Below, in pieces: positions 12,499-20,471 of a stretch of DNA of 41,623 nt. The stretch lies in the IMG/VR virus record IMGVR_UViG_3300010885_031547, positions 1-41,623 of that record; one strand, written 5' to 3'. The notes beneath the pieces are model-generated. The model did not search any database. It was not told the DNA's origin and saw only the letters and a program-made list of their open reading frames with translations. The DNA is from a virus. A program made the position numbers and the translations under genes. The first letter of the stretch is position 1, and each line of letters begins with the position of its first letter.

Positions 12499-13234
12499 GT
12501 CTTATTCTTGTGGGTGCGACACGATTCATCAGGGAGAACGCGGTTTCTGGATCGTATATACCGTTAACTGTTCCATTCTCTCCTACCCTGTAAATTTTTC
12601 CATCTGGACCGTTCACGAATCTTTGGACTTGTTCTTGTGGAGCAGACTGCACAGAAGGCGATACAGATACAGCAGGGTTCACACCTGGTCCGATGTACTG
12701 CGCTGTGTACTTTCTGAAAGACAGCGTGATGTCTTGTCTCATTATCTCATTGTCTTTTTCGTAGCCTAGTTGTATGTCACCCAGTGCTTTGGGGTATACC
12801 TCTTCAACTATGAATTTGTGAGTAGCAAAGTCATTCTTGGTGATGACGCTTATTTCCATGTTGGAGATATAGTCTTCATAATACGCAAATTTATAGTTTG
12901 ATGGACTAGAAATGAGGCTCATCCATGTTTCAAAAAATGCTCGCTCTCGTAGATCAGCAGACAACATGACAGATAGGTTTAGTTCTCCACTATAGATTTG
13001 CTCGTATGGCATATTCCTAGCAGGACCATACAGGCGATACGGTGTGGTAGAGAATGATCTGCCTGGTATTGTGGCAGAATCGCATCTAATCATGATCTGT
13101 CGAAGGTCTTGGGAATCTTTTGTTGGGAATGTTTTGGGGTAATTAACAAGAACCTCGTACCTGTTGTTGTACGCTAATCCTGTTTGGGATATTGAATTTA
13201 TCAGTTCGTTTATGTTTGATGGGAGAAAGGTCAT
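12494..13234 (-). CDS. Tail-tube-fold protein (gp19/gp54 type), 246 aa
   Basis: Residues 1-185 follow the tube-protein pattern of T4-like phages: a Y-N-N-R-Y-E-V-L-V strand, the P-G-R-S-F loop, Y-R-L-Y-G-P-A-R-N-M-P-Y-E, Y-S-G-E-L-N-L-S, R-E-R-A-F-F-E-T-W and the E-E-V-Y-P-K-A-L-G-D-I element before the last strands. Residues 186-246 are a Pro/Gln-rich extension. T4 gp19 is 163 aa and gp54 320 aa, so by length this could be the tube initiator gp54 or a tube protein. AGGA precedes the ATG, 2 bp after the neighbouring gene. Its position before gp26 and the tape measure is that of lambda V. Confidence 0.65.
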   Translation of the reverse strand: MTFLPSNINELINSISQTGLAYNNRYEVLVNYPKTFPTKDSQDLRQIMIRCDSATIPGRSFSTTPYRLYGPARNMPYEQIYSGELNLSVMLSADLRERAFFETWMSLISSPSNYKFAYYEDYISNMEISVITKNDFATHKFIVEEVYPKALGDIQLGYEKDNEIMRQDITLSFRKYTAQYIGPGVNPAVSVSPSVQSAPQEQVQRFVNGPDGKIYRVGENGTVNGIYDPETAFSLMNRVAPTRIRR

Positions 13235-13236
13235 GG

Positions 13237-13821
13237 TTATCCTCGGAATGCTCTGTGCAGTGTGTCTCGGTACACGGTTGTTGTTCTTGCCTTTACAAAT
13301 CGTGATGTTTCAGCCTGCACCATGTCTTCCCATATTTGAAACGGAATCACTACTGGACGCCGCTTCATTCCGCTCCAAGTGTATCGTCTGTAGCAAGGTT
13401 TGAAGAATCTATATCTTCTACTTGCATTTAACCGATCATAATCAACCATCAGGCGAGTTCTCCACTCTTCTGAAGCCTTAATGGTAGGAAGATTACGCAT
13501 TATGGCATCGAACAAGAAAGTTCTATGTTGTGGCATCAGAAAATGTAGATTAACCCCCTCAAACCCTCCCCGATAAACATCAGTGATGAGGACTAGTGGG
13601 AACGAATCGTAATATGTATTTCTTGAAATGAAAGATTCGCTCTGAGGTTTGTATTTGAAGAACACCATCTGACCCTGAAACAGCCGATTCGGTATGGACA
13701 GAGTATTGTTTTTCTGTAGGGACTGTATTAGCCCAATGTATGTTTGGTCTGTTGCACCTAGAGCCGTAGTTGTTTCGGCTACTAGATTCTGTAGGTCTTC
13801 CTTTAGGTCTAGTGGGTTCAT
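13237..13821 (-). CDS. T4-type virion protein, candidate DNA-end protector gp2, 194 aa
   Basis: I start at 13821, where the ATG overlaps the gp4 stop as ATGA. The longer frame to 13902 lies inside gp4. The core has the pattern F-F-K-Y-K-P (about residues 55-60), Y-Y-D-S-F-P-L-V-L (71-79), G-F-E-G-V-N-L-H-F-L (88-97) and P-x-x-R-T-F-L, then a very basic aromatic C-terminal half (R-R-Y-R-F-F-K-P-C-Y-R-R-Y). In T4, gene 2 adjoins gene 4 and its product protects packaged DNA ends. Gene order and basic character support that call, but I cannot confirm homology from memory alone. The pattern is shared with proteins of other marine T4-like phages that are variously named. Confidence 0.55.
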   Translation of the reverse strand: MNPLDLKEDLQNLVAETTTALGATDQTYIGLIQSLQKNNTLSIPNRLFQGQMVFFKYKPQSESFISRNTYYDSFPLVLITDVYRGGFEGVNLHFLMPQHRTFLFDAIMRNLPTIKASEEWRTRLMVDYDRLNASRRYRFFKPCYRRYTWSGMKRRPVVIPFQIWEDMVQAETSRFVKARTTTVYRDTLHRAFRG

Positions 13822-14255
13822 GGTTTTTTGAACAGGTCTTGTTCGGTGAGTATCTTGAACTCCCATCCTTTTGCTTGCGACACCCGTTTGGCTGCTTCCC
13901 ACTTTGCACTGTTAACTAGCCAAGTTTTTACTTCAGAGATGTATGTTCTCGTTACTCTGCTCTTTTTTTCGGGCTGTTTGCACTGTTTCAGTGGTTTTAT
14001 TTCCACCAGCCAGGTCTTTATTCCTTCTGGAGTCTTGATCTCTACTAGAAAATCTACAAAGTATCTGTGTGGTTTCTTGTCTACGGGGCTTACATATGGA
14101 ATAACGACTTCTTCTGAAGCCCATCGAATGACATTTGTGTTCTCATCACAGAACTTCATGAACTTTCTTTCCCACATACTTCGGTACATGATCTTGGTGG
14201 GATCACCGATGTATTTGGAGTGGTTCCGAGGTTTGAAAAAGCCCTTGTATGCCAT
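13818..14255 (-). CDS. 4: Head-completion protein gp4 (nuclease fold)
   Basis: A near-consensus gp4: F-F-K-P-R-N-H-S-K-Y, G-D-P-T-K-I-M-Y-R-S-M-W-E-R-K-F-M, W-A-S-E-E-V-V-I-P-Y, R-Y-F-V-D-F, W-L-V-E-I-K-P and a C-terminal G-W-E-F-K-I-L-T-E. E48, D68 and E85-x-K87 fit the TnsA/restriction-type nuclease core (D/E-x-K). In T4, gp4 (with gp50) completes filled heads before tail joining. The start at 14255 gives 145 aa, close to T4 (150). Upstream frame extension to 14327 overlaps the divergent gp48 gene. No good Shine-Dalgarno is visible. Only 35 bp separate its ATG from that of gp48 on the other strand. Confidence 0.88.
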   Translation of the reverse strand: MAYKGFFKPRNHSKYIGDPTKIMYRSMWERKFMKFCDENTNVIRWASEEVVIPYVSPVDKKPHRYFVDFLVEIKTPEGIKTWLVEIKPLKQCKQPEKKSRVTRTYISEVKTWLVNSAKWEAAKRVSQAKGWEFKILTEQDLFKKP

Positions 14256-14256
14256 A

Positions 14257-14264
14257 CATAAATA
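14257..14264 (+). promoter_or_regulatory. T4-type late promoter CATAAATA of the baseplate operon
   Basis: CATAAATA ends 26 nt before ATG 14291 of gp48, inside the 35-bp gap to the divergent gp4 gene. It probably starts the long rightward operon. The flanks make a near palindrome (TACATAAATATGTA). Confidence 0.75.
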
Positions 14265-14290
14265 TGTAGCCGCACCAACACAGGATTTCA

Positions 14291-15817
14291 ATGCCAATAC
14301 CCTCAAATCCATTTCCTTCGACTCCACCTAGCGGAATAGTCACCTCTAGCGGTCGTCAGTTTGCCGCTACAAACAAGACTAGTCGCGTTTCTAGAGAACT
14401 GTTTAACCAGCAACAACAGGACGGGCTTCTTCGTGCGCTAGAGGGAACTCCCAAACTTGAGCGAGGCTCTAGAAGCCGACCAAGTGTTTTAAAATATCCT
14501 GTTGATATCGGGACAGGTGATGTTCCCCATGTAATGCAATTCAAGGTTTTTTGGAGATGGGAAAACAAAGACCTCAAAGAACAGATGGCTAGCGGACTGA
14601 ATGCTGCTAAACTCGAATCCGAAAAGAAGATTGGTGAGTTGTCAACCCTTGCAGGGCTTATTCAAAACGGCAGTCTCACAAAGGAAATGCTTGAGCAGAG
14701 TGGCTTGCCGCGAGAAAATATCGCCGCTCTAAAGGAACTAGCAAATAGTAGTGAGTTGCTAAAAATCGTTGACCCATCAATCAAGGACAATCTGGCAACC
14801 CTGTTGCAGACCAATCCAGGCAAAGCAAAAGACATCATGGAGCAGACTATCAGTTCCTATCAGGCTCGACTGTCGAGCATTGAGTCTGAACTGAACGGTT
14901 CTTTTGGCAAGGTTGGATTGGATGAACAGGAGAGGCTTCTGATTCAAAATAGACTGAGTGAGGACATAGCAGGAACGAGTGAAGGGCAGTCTGCTATAAC
15001 AGGAGCAGGAACAGGTGCTATTGCAGGTGGACTACTTGGTTTGCTTTTTGGTGGAGCAAAAGGAGCCGCTATCGGAGCCGCAGGCGGTGCGGCAGCGGGT
15101 GCGGTTGTTGCTCCTCTAGCAGTTGCTGGAGCAAAGGCTTATCAAAATCAGGCAGTGTATGACCAGATGGTGTCTTTGTACCTTCCGTATTGCACAAAGA
15201 TAAACAACGAAGACACTTTTCAGTACGAGGATTCTAGTCAGACTGCTGCGGGTGCTGCCTTCGATTTTTTGGGAAGACCAATTGAAACTGCCGCGCAGGG
15301 TATAGAGGTGGGAGTAGAAAAGGCAGCGGGGGCTGTTGGTGCAGCAGGAGCAGGCGCACTTGCTCGCGGAAAAGTAGTCAATCCTAGACTAGAAAAACTG
15401 TTTCGTCAGAAAGACTTTCGTAATTTCTCTTTCAGTTGGGATTTTTATCCTAAGACCAAAGAAGAAACGGAAGCAATACGAAATATCATAGAGACATTCC
15501 GTTATCACGCTCATCCTGCATCGGATGATACTAATGCTGGAGAGGGAGAATCCAAAGTTGAGGTGGTTCTTCGTGTTCCTGCTGAGTTTGAAATTCGTTT
15601 CTTGTCTAGTAATCCCAATCCAAACATTGCAGGATTTTTGGAGAACGAATACATCCCGAAGATCGGTAGATGTGCATTGAACAGCATTTCGGTGGACTAC
15701 ACATCAAACTCAGTTTTCAGTTCTTTTGTTGACAACTCACCCACCGCAATCACACTAACACTACAATTCAGCGAAATGGGTGTGCTGACAAGAGAAGTAG
15801 TAGATAAGGGCTTCTGA
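14291..15817 (+). CDS. 48: Baseplate tail-tube cap gp48
   Basis: The C-terminal 140 residues carry the gp48 signature: F-S-F-S-W-D-F-Y-P-K-T-K-E-E-T-E-A-I, a basic helix, P-A-E-F-E-I-R-F, I-G-R-C-A-L-N-S-I-S-V-D-Y, and the end S-P-T-A-I-T-L-T-L-Q-F-S-E-M-G-V-L-T-R. In T4, gp48 caps the baseplate and nucleates the tube. At 508 aa it is longer than T4 gp48 (364). The extra part is a coiled-coil-like segment (95-215) and an Ala/Gly-zipper stretch (about 236-280) that looks membrane-active. Its TGA overlaps the next ATG (TGATG), indicating coupled translation. Confidence 0.8.
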   Translation: MPIPSNPFPSTPPSGIVTSSGRQFAATNKTSRVSRELFNQQQQDGLLRALEGTPKLERGSRSRPSVLKYPVDIGTGDVPHVMQFKVFWRWENKDLKEQMASGLNAAKLESEKKIGELSTLAGLIQNGSLTKEMLEQSGLPRENIAALKELANSSELLKIVDPSIKDNLATLLQTNPGKAKDIMEQTISSYQARLSSIESELNGSFGKVGLDEQERLLIQNRLSEDIAGTSEGQSAITGAGTGAIAGGLLGLLFGGAKGAAIGAAGGAAAGAVVAPLAVAGAKAYQNQAVYDQMVSLYLPYCTKINNEDTFQYEDSSQTAAGAAFDFLGRPIETAAQGIEVGVEKAAGAVGAAGAGALARGKVVNPRLEKLFRQKDFRNFSFSWDFYPKTKEETEAIRNIIETFRYHAHPASDDTNAGEGESKVEVVLRVPAEFEIRFLSSNPNPNIAGFLENEYIPKIGRCALNSISVDYTSNSVFSSFVDNSPTAITLTLQFSEMGVLTREVVDKGF

Positions 15818-16743
15818 TGTACTTCACCAAGTTTCCATTAGTCAAGTATCCCATCAAAGACGGAAACGACTTTCGATATGTCTTTGTTCGTAATCTTCTG
15901 CGGCGTGTTGCGCTGAGTGATGAATTGAAGAACGGTACAGACAGTGTGTTCTTGGAATACGATATCAAAGACGGAGAGCGTCCAGAACATATTGCCGAGC
16001 GAGTGTATGGAGATCCAACATATCATTGGTTGGTGTTGTTGACCAACAATGTGTTTAATTCATTTCACGATTGGTATAAGTCTGGTTCTGCTCTCGAAGA
16101 GTATGTTCAGAAGAAGCACGGAGGGACTTCTGTTTACTTCACTACTGCTTCAGACTCCTTTTACTACGATTCTAGAATCGTCACTGGTGTGTCGTTTGGA
16201 CAGAGCGGTGTTACTACAGATATTTTGGACTACCACCCCACTTTGTGTAAATTGGTTCTTCGTGGAGGTCAGTTTGTAGCAGGCTCTGCGGTGTTGGGTT
16301 TTACGACAGGAGCAACACTATCAGTGAAACTACACAGATCAGAACCATCTTATGTGGCTGTGCATCATTTTGAACTAGATCGTCCAGCAAACGATGAAAC
16401 TGCAAACGACAAGTACACTGTAGATCCCCTTTCACAGCAGAATGCTAGTTTTTCTGTTCTTGGAAGCGTGTTGGGTGTTACACAGGATGAGTATCCCTCT
16501 AACACATCGCAGGGGTTGAACTACAGTGGTTCTGGCGTTGTAGATTTTCACGAAACATACATCGGTAAGTATATGGGGGTTGGTACTAGTCCAAGCATCC
16601 CTGCTACACAGATTAATCAGTATCGTGTTTCTAATTACACTGAAGAGAACAGAGTAAACGAGACTAGGAGAACCATCAAGATTTTGCATCCAAGGTTCAA
16701 GCGGGCTGCTGCTCAAGAACTAGAATCGTTGTTGAGGGTATAA
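15817..16743 (+). CDS. 53: Baseplate wedge protein gp53
   Basis: The N-terminal 110 residues are gp53-like: F-P-L-V-K-Y, R-Y-V-F-V-R-N-L-L-R-R-V, then a LysM-like unit Y-D-I-K-D-G-E-R-P-E-H-I-A-E-R-V-Y-G-D-P-T-Y-H-W-L-V-L-L-T-N-N, and D-W-Y-K-S. The C terminus R-T-I-K-I-L-H-P-R-F is also typical. In T4, gp53 clamps neighbouring wedges. The length of 308 aa against 196 reflects a middle beta-rich insertion (about 110-240). It is translationally coupled to gp48 by one-base overlap. Confidence 0.88.
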   Translation: MYFTKFPLVKYPIKDGNDFRYVFVRNLLRRVALSDELKNGTDSVFLEYDIKDGERPEHIAERVYGDPTYHWLVLLTNNVFNSFHDWYKSGSALEEYVQKKHGGTSVYFTTASDSFYYDSRIVTGVSFGQSGVTTDILDYHPTLCKLVLRGGQFVAGSAVLGFTTGATLSVKLHRSEPSYVAVHHFELDRPANDETANDKYTVDPLSQQNASFSVLGSVLGVTQDEYPSNTSQGLNYSGSGVVDFHETYIGKYMGVGTSPSIPATQINQYRVSNYTEENRVNETRRTIKILHPRFKRAAAQELESLLRV

Positions 16744-16744
16744 C

Positions 16745-18076
16745 ATGGCAGACGGACAAGGACACGGTGGATCAGCACTAAAGGCGGGTGATTACAAACT
16801 AGAAAAGTTTGCGATGTACTCTTTGGTGAACGGAAGTACTATTGATCTGTCTAATATGTTTCGATATATTGAGATATACGAAGACATTTTCTCTCCGTAT
16901 ATCACAGCCAAATTGCACATTGAAGACGCATCAAATTTTCCTGAACGGTTTCCTATCATTGGTCAGGAAAAGGTTGAGTTGTCTTTCAAGTCAGATATCA
17001 ATAGCCTTCCTCTTGTTGAATTGGTGTTTCGCGTCTACAAACTGGACGGACAGCAGATCAGCGAAACTGGAAAGACGCAGACCTATGTTTTGCACTTGAT
17101 GAGTGAAGCAGGATACTTTAATTTCTCGGAGTACTGTGGATACGCTTTGAATGGCAACACAACAGAGATGGTGAAAACAATTCTTCACAAGCATTTTCCT
17201 TCTTCTGTGTGGAAAGACAAAGTAGAGGTAGAAGACAGTGCGGACAACTATTCGTTCGTGTTGCCTCGTTCGTTTACTCCCTTAAAAGCGATATCGTGGT
17301 TGGCATCTAAAGCATATTCCAAAACAGGTTCCGATTACAGTCCGTACTTGTTCTATGAAACTTTGGATGGTCACAAATTCAAGAGTATATCGAAGATCAT
17401 AGAGGACGGTTCTCGTTCTCCTGTAAAGTATGTGTATACACAGGCAAACATACCACTGTTGGAGGGAGAGAAGGAAAATCTAGGATTCAACAGCATTCTT
17501 CCGAGCAGATACCATAAAATTCAACAGATAGAGGAGATGAGTCGATTTGATTCTGCCTCTAACATAATGAATGGGGTAGTGTCTTCTATTCTGGTTGTTC
17601 ATGATCTGATGCGTAAGGAATTCCGAGAGTCTGAACTCTTTGAGCGAGATGTTTTCTCTGCAATGAAAAAACTCGGAACTGAATCACACTTCAGAGACAC
17701 AGATCCAGAGTCTTCTCGTGTTTTAGATAAGGGGGCGGCGTACTACTACCTACCAACAACTCCCTATACTGTATACAGCAATTACAATCCTGTGATAGAC
17801 AACTCTCAAGTAGAGAGTCTTTTCCTCAAGAGGAATTACCACATGAATTCTTTTCTGACACAGAGAATCATGATTCAGGTGTTTGGAGACAGTCGCCGTA
17901 GAGTTGGAGACATAGTTTCTATATCAGTTCCGAAACCTCAGTCTGATGTCATGTATCAATACGATAGGGACGACAAAAACATCAGCGGAGAGTACATGAT
18001 CACTAGCATCAAGCACAGCATATCGGGTTCTTACAGTTGCAAATACGAACTTTCTAGAAACTGCATGGGGGTCTGA
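16745..18076 (+). CDS. Baseplate hub protein, gp27-like, 443 aa
   Basis: The N-terminal region reads like gp27-type hub proteins: M-F-R-Y-I-E-I-Y-E-D-I-F-S-P-Y-I-T-A-K-L, D-A-S-N-F-P-E-R-F-P-I-I-G-Q-E-K-V-E-L-S-F. Residues 200-330 and the C-terminal V-G-D-I-V-S-I-S-V-P-K-P and G-E-Y-M-I-T-S-I-K-H-S-I strands are also beta-barrel-like. In T4, a gp27 trimer joins tube to spike and holds gp5, and here gp5 follows directly with overlapping TGATG. T4 gp27 is 391 aa. Homology is judged by pattern and place. Confidence 0.75.
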   Translation: MADGQGHGGSALKAGDYKLEKFAMYSLVNGSTIDLSNMFRYIEIYEDIFSPYITAKLHIEDASNFPERFPIIGQEKVELSFKSDINSLPLVELVFRVYKLDGQQISETGKTQTYVLHLMSEAGYFNFSEYCGYALNGNTTEMVKTILHKHFPSSVWKDKVEVEDSADNYSFVLPRSFTPLKAISWLASKAYSKTGSDYSPYLFYETLDGHKFKSISKIIEDGSRSPVKYVYTQANIPLLEGEKENLGFNSILPSRYHKIQQIEEMSRFDSASNIMNGVVSSILVVHDLMRKEFRESELFERDVFSAMKKLGTESHFRDTDPESSRVLDKGAAYYYLPTTPYTVYSNYNPVIDNSQVESLFLKRNYHMNSFLTQRIMIQVFGDSRRRVGDIVSISVPKPQSDVMYQYDRDDKNISGEYMITSIKHSISGSYSCKYELSRNCMGV

Positions 18077-19176
18077 TGAAAGGATTTTTAGGAAAAGAAG
18101 GTTTTGTGTGGTGGCACGGGGTTGTAGAAGACACCGCAGATCCGTTGCAACTTGGTAGATGCAGAGTTCGCGTTTATGGTTTTCATGTAGAAAACAAGAC
18201 AGAACTTCCCACATCTGCTTTGCCTTGGGCGTATCCCATGCAGCCTCTTACGAGTGCTGCTTTGTCTGGAATCGGTCAGTCTCCTACTGGTCTGTTGGTG
18301 GGATCTCATGTCTTTGGTTTTTTCCGTGATGGTGACGAAGCCCAAGATCCCGTGATGATTGGTTCGTTTGGTGGTGTTGCTATTAATGCAGCAGATACAA
18401 CCAAAGGATTTCATGATCCATCTGGAAAATATCCTGCAAAGGCTTCGGATGTTTTGGCAAAGGTTTTTCCTCTTGGTGTATCCGTTGTGGGAGAACAAGA
18501 CACCAATCGTCTAGCCAGAAACAACGATGCCAATCAGATGAAGTCTACGGTGGCTGCATATAAAACGGAAACGGTTCAGGCAGAAGTGTACAGCACTCCC
18601 ACGATGGCTGGTGGATTTACTTGGGCAGAACCGCCTACTCCGTATGCAGCACAGTATCCAAAGAACCATGTGCGATACACCGAAAGTGGTCATGTGGAGG
18701 AATTTGACGATACCAGAGGTGCAGAACGAATTCATCAATTCCATCAATCAGGAACCTTTACCGAAGTAGGAAACGGGTGGAAAACCAATCCTGATGGCAC
18801 TCGCGTACAGCGCATCGTTGGAGATGACTACGAGATTGTTCACGGCAACAAGAAGGTGTATATCAAGGGTGATGCAGGATTAAACTTGGTGGTTGATGGG
18901 GCTATGAATCTAACCATTAATGGTGGTGGCAACATTCAGATTAACGGAAACACAAATATTCTCGCAAACGATGATGTGAATCTTCAGATTGAAGGCAGTC
19001 TAAAGGCTTCAGGTAAGACTATTGAGTTCTATGCAGACGGAGACATTGGATTCTCTGGACGCACCATTTCGTTCATCACCGATAGTAACATTATGGTCAT
19101 GCAACAGGGTAAGCGAATTGAAGTTAACTCTGGCGAAGCGGTGTTGCGTCCAAAGAGAGTGAATGTCAAGGACTAA
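18076..19176 (+). CDS. 5: Baseplate spike protein gp5 without a lysozyme domain
   Basis: Residues 1-105 are the gp5/gpV OB fold (W-W-H-G-V-V-E-D-T-A-D-P-L-Q-L-G-R-C-R-V-R-V-Y-G, L-P-W-A-Y-P-M, V-F-G-F-F-R-D-G, Q-D-P-V-M-I-G-S). Residues 190-225 hold the N-H-V-R-Y-T-E-S-G-H and H-Q-F-H-Q-S-G-T linker motif. Residues 230-350 are regular 8-residue beta-helix repeats (N-L-x-I-N-G, N-I-Q-I-N-G) as in the T4 needle. T4 gp5 carries a 160-residue lysozyme between these parts. Here that space is only about 85 residues, with no recognisable catalytic pattern, so peptidoglycan cutting must come from elsewhere if it occurs. Confidence 0.85.
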   Translation: MKGFLGKEGFVWWHGVVEDTADPLQLGRCRVRVYGFHVENKTELPTSALPWAYPMQPLTSAALSGIGQSPTGLLVGSHVFGFFRDGDEAQDPVMIGSFGGVAINAADTTKGFHDPSGKYPAKASDVLAKVFPLGVSVVGEQDTNRLARNNDANQMKSTVAAYKTETVQAEVYSTPTMAGGFTWAEPPTPYAAQYPKNHVRYTESGHVEEFDDTRGAERIHQFHQSGTFTEVGNGWKTNPDGTRVQRIVGDDYEIVHGNKKVYIKGDAGLNLVVDGAMNLTINGGGNIQINGNTNILANDDVNLQIEGSLKASGKTIEFYADGDIGFSGRTISFITDSNIMVMQQGKRIEVNSGEAVLRPKRVNVKD

Positions 19177-19179
19177 ACT

Positions 19180-19398
19180 ATGAACTATAGAGGACACCAT
19201 CGGAAATATGTTCAGGGATCTTCGGTGTATGAAACATACAACCGTGGAGATGTTGTCAAGCGAAACGGTAAGTTCTATGTGTGTTCAACTGAAAACACAT
19301 CAGGATATTTGCCAGAGGAAACTGATTCGGGATTTGATTTGATGTCTTATTTTGTAGATCCATCTCCAAACGATATTATTGACGGAGGTAACTACTGA
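19180..19398 (+). CDS. Small carbohydrate-binding-module-like protein, 72 aa
   Basis: Residues 10-50 match the short CBM5/12-like pattern: Y-N-R-G-D-V-V-K-R-N-G-K-F-Y-V-C with downstream G-Y-L-P. In chitinases and phage fibres this three-stranded fold binds polysaccharide with surface aromatics. It sits between the spike (gp5) and the PAAR tip, 3 nt after gp5, and its stop overlaps the next start (TGATG). A spike- or hub-associated sugar-binding accessory is plausible. Confidence 0.65.
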   Translation: MNYRGHHRKYVQGSSVYETYNRGDVVKRNGKFYVCSTENTSGYLPEETDSGFDLMSYFVDPSPNDIIDGGNY

Positions 19399-19664
19399 TG
19401 CCTGGATTTGGAGTATGCAGAGCGTACCTAGATACTGCTGGAGGCACTATCTTGGTTGGAAATCCATTCTTTTTTGTGGACGGGGTTCCTGTTTCTGTTC
19501 AGGGAAATCCAGTACAGGATCACGGTAACAATGAACATGATGAAGCAATAATGGTACAGGGAAACCCTAATTTTCTTCTTGGAGGAATTCCCGTGTGTAC
19601 GGTTGCGAGTCAGGCTAGTTGTGGACACAAGCCAACAGGATCGGAAACATTTTTTGTGGGGTAA
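19398..19664 (+). CDS. PAAR-type spike tip protein (gp5.4-like), 88 aa
   Basis: Short PAAR fold: V-G-N-P-F-F-F-V-D-G-V-P-V, V-Q-G-N-P-V, V-Q-G-N-P-N-F-L-L-G-G-I-P-V-C and a C-terminal S-x-T-F-F-V-G. His in D-H-G, His in E-H-D, Cys in A-S-C and His in G-H-K are candidates for the three-His/one-Cys metal site known from PAAR tips. PAAR proteins sharpen the gp5 needle, and the place right after gp5 fits. Confidence 0.85.
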   Translation: MPGFGVCRAYLDTAGGTILVGNPFFFVDGVPVSVQGNPVQDHGNNEHDEAIMVQGNPNFLLGGIPVCTVASQASCGHKPTGSETFFVG

Positions 19665-19667
19665 TCT

Positions 19668-20471
19668 ATGGCAGATCAACAGTGTCCATGCAAGCAGAAA
19701 CTGAGTGAGGGAGAAAAGGGAATCCTTAATTTTGGATTGAGCAGCGAGATGCTGAAGAATCCCAATGCGGCTGCTATTGGAGTTGCTCGTCAACTCGGTG
19801 GTTCAAACGGCAATCGACTGGCTACAATCATAGGAAACGCAGCAGCAGTTCCTCCACTTCCGTATTCACAGCAGATTACTCCACTTCTTCCATCACTGAA
19901 TGCACTGAAAGACAAGATAGATCAACAATCAGGAATTGTGAATGTGTTTGAAGCAGAGTGCAACCGCATGACTGATCCTCAATATCTTACAAGCATAATA
20001 AGCAGTCTGTCTCTTTACGGTGAGTTGTCGTGTGCTTTGGGGATTGAAGGTCTTGATATTGGTGTTGGATTGAATGTGGTTAACCAAAACGGTCAACTGT
20101 CCATACAAGGAGCAGTGGCTGCAAATGTAAACATAGAGAAAATACTCAATCAGTTTGATTCTGGTCTTGGAACAGATGTTGCCAGTGCTGTGCAGAGTCT
20201 ACAGTCGGGATTAGATGGAGCGTTTGCCGCAATTGATCAGGTAAACAACGCAATCAATGGAGTCATGGCTGAAGCGGCAGCAATACAGAACAAGGCTGCG
20301 GATTTCATTAGGGATTACACCAACATCAGTTCACTAGCCAATCTAGTTAATAACGCAAGTACAGATCCGTGCTTCAAGTTGGGGTCTACTCTTAATGGAA
20401 GCCTTGTGAGTCCAGGATTTTTGAATGTTGTTCGCGGAGGAACACCAACAGGATTCGGAACCACAAGATGA
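19668..20471 (+). CDS. Baseplate-operon structural protein, 267 aa
   Basis: Not assigned to a T4 gene. The N terminus has a C-P-C motif. Residues 25-110 are mixed. Residues 110-145 give a beta segment (I-G-V-G-L-N-V-V-N-Q-N-G-Q-L-S-I-Q-G). Residues 155-235 are a long Ala-rich helix with coiled-coil periodicity. The C terminus ends G-F-L-N-V-V-R-G-G-T-P-T-G-F-G. Proteins of this kind follow the spike genes in aquatic T4-like phages and are seen as virion proteins. It may be an internal hub component, with the helix in the tube lumen (inference). It overlaps the next gene by 4 bp. Confidence 0.65.
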   Translation: MADQQCPCKQKLSEGEKGILNFGLSSEMLKNPNAAAIGVARQLGGSNGNRLATIIGNAAAVPPLPYSQQITPLLPSLNALKDKIDQQSGIVNVFEAECNRMTDPQYLTSIISSLSLYGELSCALGIEGLDIGVGLNVVNQNGQLSIQGAVAANVNIEKILNQFDSGLGTDVASAVQSLQSGLDGAFAAIDQVNNAINGVMAEAAAIQNKAADFIRDYTNISSLANLVNNASTDPCFKLGSTLNGSLVSPGFLNVVRGGTPTGFGTTR

